Positions 35,925 to 43,282 of a stretch of DNA of 64,000 bases are shown piece after piece. Position numbers and translations under genes: made by a program. Numbering within the stretch: the first letter of the stretch is position 1; every line of letters begins with the position of its first letter. The notes below the pieces were generated by a model. It was not told the origin of the DNA. It saw only the letters and a program-made list of their open reading frames with translations, and did no database searches. The stretch comes from Flavobacterium limnosediminis JC2902 (GTDB lineage Bacteria; Bacteroidota; Bacteroidia; Flavobacteriales; Flavobacteriaceae), in contig NZ_AVGG01000002.1 in NCBI RefSeq assembly GCF_000498535.1, positions 186,001 to 250,000 on the forward strand, read 5' to 3'.

Positions 35925-37283
35925 TTAATTGATTTCAACTATCTGACCCTGATAGGGAATCTCGCAATTTACGTCGTATCTGGTTTCGATTTTGTCTCTC
36001 AGGGCAACCAATGCTTCGGTTTCGCCATGAACCAGGAAAACCGTTTTGGGTTTTTCGTCGAGTTGGGAAAGCCAGTTTAGCAGATCATCCTGATCACCGT
36101 GTGCCGAAAGCCCTTCTATTTCAACAATTTTAGCCGCTACCGGATAATATTTTCCATACATTTTGATTTCTTTTTCGCCGTCTAGCAATTTTCTTCCGCG
36201 GGTACCTTCTGCCTGAAAACCGACAATAATCACCGTGGTTTCCGGACGGATGATATACCGTTCCAGATAACTCAGAACACGACCGCCGGTAATCATTCCG
36301 CTTGCCGCAATTACCACTTTAGGCTGATCGTCATAAATAGCGGCAATGGTGTCTTCATATTCGGTTATCATTGAAAAAATCGCACACATTTCCCGGCAAT
36401 CCTCCAGTTTTAATTTGTGCCATTCTTTGTTATCCTCAAAAATATCGATGACTTTAATTCCCATCGGCGTATCGATGATGTAAGGCATATCCGGAATTTC
36501 ACCTGCTTTTTTAAGTTGCCAGATAAGGTACATGATGGCCTGCGCGCGTTCCACGGCAAAACTCGGAATCACCACATTCCCTCCTTTTTCAAAAGCTTCG
36601 TTGATGTGTTGTTTTAATTCTTCTCTAGGATCATTATCAGGATGAAGTTTATCACCATACGTACTTTCCAGAAAAACATAGTCCGCTGTTTTTGGCTTTT
36701 CCGGAGCGTACATTAGATCGTCGTTATCCCTTCCAATGTCTCCTGAAAAAACTAATTTTTTACCTTCGATAGTCAATTCAATGGAACAAGCCCCTAAAAT
36801 ATGTCCGGCAGAAAAGTAGCACGCGGAAATTTCGGCATCCAGATCGAAAACCGTATCCACATTAATCACTCTGAAAAACGGCACGACTTCCTCAGCCTGT
36901 TTTACCGTATATAAAGGTTCGGCCGGTATGTGTTTGGAATAATGTTCCTGATTGGCCTTTTCTGCCTCTTCCTCCTGAATTTTGGCACTGTCCATCAGAA
37001 TCAGCCTCGAAATTGCTTTTGTCGGACTGGTGCAGAAAATCTTGCCTTCAAAACCCTGCTTGACTAACAGCGGGAGCCAGCCACAATGATCGAGATGGCC
37101 GTGGGTGAGCAACACAAAATCGATGGTCGAGGGCAAAACCGGCAGCGGTTCCCAATTGTGTTGCCGCATTTCTTTGTTGCCCTGAAACAAGCCACAATCG
37201 ATTAGAATGCGAATTCCTTTTGATTCGATTAAGGTTTTGGAACCGGTTACCGTTCCGGCCGCTCCTAAAAACTGTATTTTCAT
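35925..37283 (-). CDS. MBL-fold beta-CASP RNA-specificity metallo-hydrolase
   Basis: 452 residues. N-terminal metallo-beta-lactamase domain with GAAGTVTGSK and the zinc motif HGHLDHCGW (HxHxDH), later YFSAGHILGACSIEL and FSGDIGRD. A beta-CASP insertion (about 200-380, SFAVERAQAIMYLIWQLKK) and the C-terminal RNA-metabolising motif GFQAEGTRGRKLLDG and LSAHGDQDDL. The family includes RNases/CPSF73-like nucleases. Cytoplasmic. The ATP-cone/Mrr gene starts upstream and ends 20 bases away, so they are likely cotranscribed. Confidence 0.88.
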   Translation of the reverse strand: MKIQFLGAAGTVTGSKTLIESKGIRILIDCGLFQGNKEMRQHNWEPLPVLPSTIDFVLLTHGHLDHCGWLPLLVKQGFEGKIFCTSPTKAISRLILMDSAKIQEEEAEKANQEHYSKHIPAEPLYTVKQAEEVVPFFRVINVDTVFDLDAEISACYFSAGHILGACSIELTIEGKKLVFSGDIGRDNDDLMYAPEKPKTADYVFLESTYGDKLHPDNDPREELKQHINEAFEKGGNVVIPSFAVERAQAIMYLIWQLKKAGEIPDMPYIIDTPMGIKVIDIFEDNKEWHKLKLEDCREMCAIFSMITEYEDTIAAIYDDQPKVVIAASGMITGGRVLSYLERYIIRPETTVIIVGFQAEGTRGRKLLDGEKEIKMYGKYYPVAAKIVEIEGLSAHGDQDDLLNWLSQLDEKPKTVFLVHGETEALVALRDKIETRYDVNCEIPYQGQIVEIN

Positions 37284-37303
37284 TTTCGGAAGATTTTAAA
37301 GAA

Positions 37304-38128
37304 TTAATCACACAAATCGGAAGCTTCCCTGATAATGTTTTTAATTCGGTTTCGATTAATACCCATTTGATTCAAAATATCTATGCCTTTGATCAGTTCC
37401 CTAGCCAAAAGCATTTTTTTTGAGAGCAGCATTTCCTTCTCAACCTGTGTTAAACTAGTGAGGCACGTTAGCGGAAACAATCCTTTTTGATTGATGCGGA
37501 ATTTTAAACTTTCTTTTGAAGGATAGTCCCAACTGATCATTTTTAGTCCGGAACAAATACCAAACTGAAGGGCTTCGGAAGTAAATCGGTTATTTGTAAT
37601 CACGATACACTCCGAAATCTGGTCGTTTCGGGTAAACAAATCGTATCGGTTTTCCCTGAGATCATTAAATCGCGATAAAATATACATCGGAATTTTAACG
37701 TCTGATTTCACATCATTGTTGCTGTGAAATTTACATTCGATCATGGCAACCGTATTGTTCTTTTTGATGAGAACATCCAGTTCATGAGAAACACACCGCC
37801 CGTCAAGAATAAGATTAACTTTGGTTTGACAGCCTTCTGAAGCGAAGAGCAGTGCAATGAATTCTTCAAAGAAAAAACCTGCGGGCCCCAACAATTGAAT
37901 CGCCGATTTCAGATTATAGCGGGCCGCTTGCACTTTTGAAGATTTTTTAAGCATCTGAAATGCCAGTTTATAAATCTTGCGCGTGGGCATGCCGTCATAA
38001 ATTTCACTTTCAATACTTTCGAGAATTTCATCGATTCTCTCTTTTTTAGCACCTGAATCCTGTAGTGAACGTCTTAGTTTTTCTTTATCGAAATATACGA
38101 TTTCCCCAGATTGTTTTACAACTTTCAT
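37304..38128 (-). CDS. ATP-cone plus Mrr-like endonuclease fusion
   Basis: 274 residues from ATG 38128; an in-frame ATG six codons upstream sits at the -7-like TACCTTTA (38154-38147) and is rejected. Residues about 1-90 form an ATP-cone (MKVVKQSGEIVYFDKEKLRRSL), the allosteric nucleotide-binding module of ribonucleotide reductases and NrdR. About 105-215 form an Mrr-type PD-(D/E)XK nuclease: FFFEEFIALLFASEGCQTKV, CVSHELDVLIKK (Asp) and VAMIECKFHSN (ExK). The C-terminal segment is helical. A nuclease gated by ATP or dATP is a reasonable inference. Downstream lies the MBL RNA-specificity hydrolase. Confidence 0.8.
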   Translation of the reverse strand: MKVVKQSGEIVYFDKEKLRRSLQDSGAKKERIDEILESIESEIYDGMPTRKIYKLAFQMLKKSSKVQAARYNLKSAIQLLGPAGFFFEEFIALLFASEGCQTKVNLILDGRCVSHELDVLIKKNNTVAMIECKFHSNNDVKSDVKIPMYILSRFNDLRENRYDLFTRNDQISECIVITNNRFTSEALQFGICSGLKMISWDYPSKESLKFRINQKGLFPLTCLTSLTQVEKEMLLSKKMLLARELIKGIDILNQMGINRNRIKNIIREASDLCD

Positions 38129-38163
38129 AATTTCAGACCTTTGCATAAAGGTACGATTTTTTT

Positions 38164-38607
38164 TCAGCTGTTTTTTTTCTGATAATAAAATGCGGGAAGA
38201 AAGATTACCAAAAACAAAGGCTGAATCAGAAAACGCCTTATATAAAACAGCAGCATGTAATCGGGTTTTTCGGAAAAGTTCAGGGTCCCGAAGAACATCA
38301 CAATCAGTACCACAAAGAAAATTAGATACAGAATGGTTGCAAATTTTGTAAGCGCGACATCCCTGAACACAACATAAATTACTGCAACCGAAAGTGCCGA
38401 ATTCAGAAAATAACGCAAAAACAATCCAAAAAACAACGGAACGGACTTATAGTCGGGTAACATTGCGTTTTGAAATTCGGCTTTGAAAAATAAAAGAAAA
38501 GGGTCGTAAAACAAATTTTGTTCCAACAGACGAACCATCGCCAAGAGCAAAACTAAAACAAGAACCCAAATGAATTTGGTTTTATTTCTTCGGATTTCTT
38601 TGAGCAT
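38164..38607 (-). CDS. Exosortase F system-associated membrane protein
   Basis: 147 residues with four hydrophobic spans (about 12-30, 58-80, 88-108, 122-140). The pattern LLEQNLFYDPFLLFFK and the position overlapping xrtF by 26 bases identify the conserved partner of XrtF. Role unknown; a subunit or accessory of the membrane transpeptidase is likely. Confidence 0.82.
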   Translation of the reverse strand: MLKEIRRNKTKFIWVLVLVLLLAMVRLLEQNLFYDPFLLFFKAEFQNAMLPDYKSVPLFFGLFLRYFLNSALSVAVIYVVFRDVALTKFATILYLIFFVVLIVMFFGTLNFSEKPDYMLLFYIRRFLIQPLFLVIFLPAFYYQKKNS

Positions 38608-39133
38608 AACCTGAAAATTTTTGAATCCACAAAACCCACAAAATAAAAACTACGGCATAAATAAATAACGGAAAAATAACGCCGTGAAGCAGATGCTCAT
38701 ATTCCGGAAAATCGTATAACAGCATTGCCAGAAACACAATCCGAAACACATTCAGCACATGAATAATCAGACAACCTGCCAGGATATAAGAAATCGTTTT
38801 GATCCATTTGGAGGAAAAGGCAACTATAAAAGCGGTAAAAAGAATCATAATGCTTACCGCATTGCATCCTTCGATAACACGGGCAATATATTTGTTTTTA
38901 TAATAGAGTTGGACAAACTGGCCCGGTTTATCTTCGATTGTATACGAATCTTCATTAAAAAACTGCAACACAACTTCCGTGTTCCGAGCAACGACTTTCG
39001 TGATTTCATCTGCCCCAATTGACCTGTAGCTATCCAGATAACCTTTATAAACAAAAGTCATCAGCAAATACGAAAAGAAAAACTTTGCCAGAAAAACAAA
39101 AAAAGGTTTGTATTGCAAAAAGAGCTTTCTCAC
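38582..39133 (-). CDS. xrtF: Exosortase family protein XrtF
   Basis: 183 residues from the GTG at 39133, chosen because VRKLFLQYKPFFVFLAKFF matches the expected membrane-proximal start; ATG 39175 would add 14 unrelated residues. Multi-span protein with the exosortase catalytic triad visible: Cys in EGCNAVSIM, Arg in NVFRIVFLA and His in EHLLHGVIFP. Exosortases cleave C-terminal sorting signals and transfer the protein to an envelope acceptor. No obvious substrate gene lies in this window. Its 3' end overlaps the partner gene by 26 bases. Confidence 0.85.
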   Translation of the reverse strand: MRKLFLQYKPFFVFLAKFFFSYLLMTFVYKGYLDSYRSIGADEITKVVARNTEVVLQFFNEDSYTIEDKPGQFVQLYYKNKYIARVIEGCNAVSIMILFTAFIVAFSSKWIKTISYILAGCLIIHVLNVFRIVFLAMLLYDFPEYEHLLHGVIFPLFIYAVVFILWVLWIQKFSGYAQRNPKK

Positions 39134-39204
39134 TGGAATGATTTTAACAAAAATATAAAAATAAAGACAGCGCAATTAAATACTTTTGCATAAAACAAAA
39201 AAAC

Positions 39205-39660
39205 ATGACCTTTCAGGAATTACAACCAAAAGTTATCGGACTATTGTCTCAGAGTGATGTTTCACGTGATGAAAAATTAAAAAATCTATGCCAGCTGTTA
39301 AGCAACAATATCAGTTATTATGACTGGGTAGGTTTTTATTTTGCCGATCACGAAACCAGGACACTGCATCTCGGACCTTATGTTGGTGCCGAAACCGACC
39401 ATACCGTTATTCCGTTCGGAAAAGGGATTTGCGGTCAGGTGGCGGTTTCCAACGAGAATTTCGTTGTTCCCGACGTCTCGGCACAGGACAACTACATTGC
39501 CTGCAGTTTTACGGTAAAATCCGAAATCGTGGTTCCTCTTTTTGTGAACGGAAAAAATATTGGACAGATTGACATCGACAGTCATGTCATTGATCCCTTC
39601 ACAAAAGCCGACGAACTTTTTTTAGAGTTTGTTAATCAAGAGGTTGCAAAACTTTTTTAA
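39205..39660 (+). CDS. GAF-domain free methionine-R-sulfoxide reductase-like
   Basis: 151 residues, a single GAF domain of the fRMsr (YebR) type: NNISYYDWVGFYFA, LHLGPYVG, IPFGKGICGQVA, YIACSFTVKSEIVVPLFVNG and IGQIDIDSH. Two cysteines match conserved fRMsr positions (Cys76 and Cys100, 24 apart). The third position of the E. coli enzyme, ten residues before the first, is His66 here, so disulfide recycling may differ. Reduces free Met-R-SO. Divergent from xrtF, with a 71-base shared promoter region. Confidence 0.8.
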   Translation: MTFQELQPKVIGLLSQSDVSRDEKLKNLCQLLSNNISYYDWVGFYFADHETRTLHLGPYVGAETDHTVIPFGKGICGQVAVSNENFVVPDVSAQDNYIACSFTVKSEIVVPLFVNGKNIGQIDIDSHVIDPFTKADELFLEFVNQEVAKLF

Positions 39661-39713
39661 GTCGTTTTTTAAAAAAATTCACAATTTGTGATTTATAATT
39701 AATAATTATTTTC

Positions 39714-39721
39714 TATTTTTG
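39714..39721 (+). promoter_or_regulatory. -7 box candidate for rpsO
   Basis: TATTTTTG matches TAnnTTTG. The nearest TTG (39686-39688) gives a 25-base spacer, longer than usual. A leader of about 50 bases would precede rpsO. Confidence 0.4.
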
Positions 39722-39779
39722 CGCCACGTTTTAGGATAGTCCTATTTCGTTACATAATAATCATTTAAAGAATATTTGC

Positions 39780-40049
39780 ATGTACTTAACTAAAGAAGTT
39801 AAATCAGACATCTTCGCTAAACACGGAGGCGCAGCAGCTAACACTGGTTCTGCAGAAGGTCAAATCGCGTTATTCACTTTCAGAATTTCACACTTGACTG
39901 AGCACTTGAAAAAAAATCGTCATGATTACAACACTGAGCGCTCATTGGTTTTATTAGTAGGAAAAAGAAGAAGCCTTCTTGACTACTTAAAGAAAAAAGA
40001 TATCAACAGATATCGTGCGATTATCAAAGAATTAAACATCAGAAAATAA
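39780..40049 (+). CDS. rpsO: 30S ribosomal protein S15
   Basis: 89 residues, full length, with the S15 core NTGSAEGQIALFTFRISHLTEHL, LVGKRRSLLDYL and RYRAIIKELNIRK. Binds the central domain of 16S rRNA. pnp follows, as in many bacteria, but a terminator lies between, so part of the mRNA ends after rpsO. Confidence 0.97.
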   Translation: MYLTKEVKSDIFAKHGGAAANTGSAEGQIALFTFRISHLTEHLKKNRHDYNTERSLVLLVGKRRSLLDYLKKKDINRYRAIIKELNIRK

Positions 40050-40056
40050 TCAGAAG

Positions 40057-40084
40057 AAAGAGGTGCCCGCGCGCCTCTTTTTGT
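40057..40084 (+). terminator. Terminator/attenuator between rpsO and pnp
   Basis: Stem aaagaggtgc/gcgcctcttt (one wobble), loop ccgc, followed by T. An aacaacac-rich leader (40132-40160) then leads into pnp. Confidence 0.8.
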
Positions 40085-40193
40085 TTTGTATATTTTAACA
40101 GAAAAAGTTTGGTTTTTCATTGGGTATTAGACAACTACAACAACACAACAACAACACAACTAAGACCCATTGTTTAATTAAGAATTACATTTT

Positions 40194-42347
40194 ATGATTC
40201 CTAAAGTATTCCAAGAAATTATCGATTTAGGAGATGGAAGAAGCATCTCAATCGAAACAGGGAAATTAGCCAAACAAGCTGACGGCTCAGTAGTTGTTCG
40301 TATGGGCGACGCCATGTTACTTGCAACTGCTGTTTCTGCCAGAACTTCAAATCCGGGCGTAGATTTTTTACCGTTAACAGTAGATTACCGTGAAAAATTT
40401 GCTGCCGCAGGTCGTTTCCCGGGTGGTTTCTTCAAAAGAGAAGCACGTCCGAGTGACAGCGAAGTATTAACCATGCGTCTTGTGGACCGCGTGTTACGCC
40501 CGCTTTTCCCAGACGATTATCATGCGGAAACACAGGTGATGATTCAGTTGATGTCGCATGACGAGAACATCATGCCAGATGCATTGGCTGGTTTAGCAGC
40601 ATCTGCCGCATTAGCAGTTTCAGACATTCCTTTTTACAATTTAATTTCGGAAGTGCGTGTAGCGCGTATCGACGGTAAATTTGTAATCAACCCGAGCAGA
40701 GAAGAATTGGAGCTATCCGACATCGATATGATGATTGGTGCTTCTATGGATTCTGTCGCCATGGTGGAAGGTGAGATGAAAGAAATCTCAGAAGCCGAAA
40801 TGGTGGAAGCAATCAAATTCGCACACGAAGCCATCAAAGTTCAGATTCAGGCACAAGAGCGCTTAAGAGCCGCTGTCGGAACTCCTGCATACCGAGAATA
40901 TGAAGGCGAAAAAGAAGATGAGACCATTTACGCTAAAGTAAAAGCTGCCGCTTACGACAAATGCTATGCAATTGCGAAAGAAGCTTCTGGAAAAAGCGAA
41001 AGAAGTGAAAAATTCGCTGCCGTAAAAGAAGAAGTTAAAGCTTTATTCACAGAAGAAGAATTAGCTGAAAACGGAGATTTGGTATCGAAATATTTTTCCA
41101 AAACCAATAAAGAAGCAGTTCGTAACGTAATCCTTGAATTAGGTCTGCGTTTGGACGGAAGAAAAACAACCGAAATCAGACCTATCTGGTGTGAAACAGA
41201 TTATTTACCTTCTGTACACGGTTCGTCTTTATTCACAAGAGGAGAAACACAAGCATTAGCTACGGTTACTTTGGGAACTTCAAGAGAAGCAAACCAAATC
41301 GACTCTCCTTCAGAACAAGGTGAAGAACGTTTCTATTTACACTATAACTTCCCTCCATTCTCAACGGGTGAAGCAAAACCTTTAAGAGGAACTTCACGTA
41401 GAGAGGTAGGTCACGGAAACTTGGCACAACGTGCTTTGAAAAACATGATTCCTGCTGATTGCCCTTATACAATCCGTATTGTTTCTGAAGTATTGGAATC
41501 TAACGGTTCTTCTTCAATGGCAACGGTTTGTGCCGGTACAATGGCGTTAATGGATGCCGGAGTTCAAATGACAAAACCAGTTTCCGGAATTGCTATGGGA
41601 CTGATCACAGACGGACAAAAATTCGCTGTATTGTCAGATATTTTAGGTGATGAAGATCACTTGGGAGATATGGACTTTAAAGTTACCGGTACTGCAGATG
41701 GAATCACCGCTTGTCAAATGGACATCAAAATTGATGGTTTACGTTATGACATTATGGAACAAGCCTTAGGTCAGGCTCGCGACGGTCGTTTACATATTTT
41801 AGGTAAAATTACCGAAACAATTGCCACACCAAGAGTTGATGTTAAGAAACACGCTCCAAAAATCATCACACGTACTATTCCAGGAAACTTCATCGGAGCC
41901 TTAATCGGTCCGGGTGGAAAAGTTATCCAGGAATTACAAAAAGCTACGGGAACTACTATTGTTATTAACGAAGTAGACGAGCAAGGTGTTGTTGAAATTT
42001 TAGGAACAAATCCTGATGGAATTGCAGCGGTATTGGCCAAAATCGACTCTATCATTTTCAAGCCTGTAATGGGTGAATCATACGAAGTAAAAGTAATCAA
42101 AATGCTTGATTTCGGAGCGGTTGTGGAATATACGGCAGCACCAGGAAATGAGGTATTACTTCACGTATCGGAATTGGCATGGGAACGTACCGAAAACGTT
42201 GCCGATGTGGTTAAAATGGGCGATGTCTTCATGGTAAAATACCTTGGCGTAGATCCGAAAACAAGAAAAGAGAAAGTTTCTAAGAAGGCATTATTGCCGA
42301 GACCTCCACGTGAGGAGAAAAAAGAAGCTCCTAAACAACAAGGTTAA
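40194..42347 (+). CDS. pnp: Polyribonucleotide nucleotidyltransferase (PNPase)
   Basis: 717 residues. Two RNase PH-type domains (about 1-225 and 305-545, with [24 protein letters not shown] and [18 protein letters not shown] [34 protein letters not shown]), an all-helical linker, a KH domain with [12 protein letters not shown] (about 575), and a C-terminal S1 domain ([17 protein letters not shown]). Phosphorolytic 3'-5' exoribonuclease. Downstream of rpsO beyond a terminator. Confidence 0.97.
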   Translation: MIPKVFQEIIDLGDGRSISIETGKLAKQADGSVVVRMGDAMLLATAVSARTSNPGVDFLPLTVDYREKFAAAGRFPGGFFKREARPSDSEVLTMRLVDRVLRPLFPDDYHAETQVMIQLMSHDENIMPDALAGLAASAALAVSDIPFYNLISEVRVARIDGKFVINPSREELELSDIDMMIGASMDSVAMVEGEMKEISEAEMVEAIKFAHEAIKVQIQAQERLRAAVGTPAYREYEGEKEDETIYAKVKAAAYDKCYAIAKEASGKSERSEKFAAVKEEVKALFTEEELAENGDLVSKYFSKTNKEAVRNVILELGLRLDGRKTTEIRPIWCETDYLPSVHGSSLFTRGETQALATVTLGTSREANQIDSPSEQGEERFYLHYNFPPFSTGEAKPLRGTSRREVGHGNLAQRALKNMIPADCPYTIRIVSEVLESNGSSSMATVCAGTMALMDAGVQMTKPVSGIAMGLITDGQKFAVLSDILGDEDHLGDMDFKVTGTADGITACQMDIKIDGLRYDIMEQALGQARDGRLHILGKITETIATPRVDVKKHAPKIITRTIPGNFIGALIGPGGKVIQELQKATGTTIVINEVDEQGVVEILGTNPDGIAAVLAKIDSIIFKPVMGESYEVKVIKMLDFGAVVEYTAAPGNEVLLHVSELAWERTENVADVVKMGDVFMVKYLGVDPKTRKEKVSKKALLPRPPREEKKEAPKQQG

Positions 42348-42372
42348 TTTTTTATTAAAATTAATTCATAGG

Positions 42373-42412
42373 AATCCCTGTTTCATTTTTTTGAAACAGG
42401 GATTTTCTTTTT
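42373..42412 (+). terminator. Terminator after pnp
   Basis: Stem aatccctgtttca/tgaaacagggatt with a T-rich loop and a T-rich tail. Confidence 0.88.
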
Positions 42413-42528
42413 TGTTAATTTAAAAGTAAGATTTTTCTAAAATATTTTAACTTTTAACATTTTCGTACAAAATTTTTCTTTATCCTTGCGTAAGAATTAT
42501 CCAGTATTTACAAAAGGTATATTTTTAG

Positions 42529-43278
42529 ATGAAAACCAAACAAAAGGCATTTAACCGTAAAGGTTTAATCCTCCCTATTATATTTTTCTGGGTCTTGAAT
42601 TACACACAAGCCCAAACTTCTGAAGAAACATTGTCAAAATCTTTTGATCTGGCCATCGGGAAGGAAAGCCTGGAGATCAATAACGGCACCATACATATAA
42701 ATGAATTCCGGATTTTAAACAACAAACACCGCTATTACCCTACCGACAAGTTCGAAGCCGGCACCGTTACCTACAACAACCAAAATTACTACGATGTAGC
42801 CATTAAATACGACATCTATAAAGACGCAATTATTTACCGCCCCCAGGCATCAGATGCCGTCAGCCTGAATTTGATTCAGGATAAAGTAACATCTTTCAGT
42901 ATCAACAATAAAAAATTCGTTTATCTGCACAGTCTTTCTCTTCCTTTAGCACAACTGAAAACGGGGTATTATGAAGAAAATGTATTGGGAAAAAAGTTCA
43001 TTTTTTACATCAGACACCACAGAGACAAAAGAGAGGTGCTGAAAGGCTCATCGGTATTTCACGAATTTGACGACAATTACGAATACTTTATCAAGAAAGA
43101 AGGGAATTTTCATAAAATAAGCACAAAAAAAGACATTATCAAACTGTTCCCGGAATACAAAAGAAAGATAAACGATTTCTATTTCTCCTCAAAAAAATTA
43201 CTAAAAACAGACGAACCGCTGTTTTATGAAAAATTGATGACCTACCTCAATAATGCAACGGAAAACTACGCTGACTAA
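42529..43278 (+). CDS. Exported protein of unknown function
   Basis: 249 residues. N-terminal positively charged stretch then a hydrophobic segment (about 13-26) and a cleavage-like NYTQAQ end near 29: probably a Sec signal peptide. The mature part is beta-rich with many Tyr/Phe and charged residues and no cysteine cluster; I do not recognise it. It is the first gene of a tight four-gene operon, ending five bases before the TonB receptor start, so it probably works with that receptor. A TATCCTTG box lies at 42481-42488. Confidence 0.65.
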   Translation: MKTKQKAFNRKGLILPIIFFWVLNYTQAQTSEETLSKSFDLAIGKESLEINNGTIHINEFRILNNKHRYYPTDKFEAGTVTYNNQNYYDVAIKYDIYKDAIIYRPQASDAVSLNLIQDKVTSFSINNKKFVYLHSLSLPLAQLKTGYYEENVLGKKFIFYIRHHRDKREVLKGSSVFHEFDDNYEYFIKKEGNFHKISTKKDIIKLFPEYKRKINDFYFSSKKLLKTDEPLFYEKLMTYLNNATENYAD

Positions 43279-43282
43279 CCCA

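Noticed and set aside
40132..40160. aacaacac-rich stretch considered as a CRISPR or regulatory repeat
   Set aside because: Short, imperfect and without spacers; an A/C-rich leader before pnp is a sufficient explanation.
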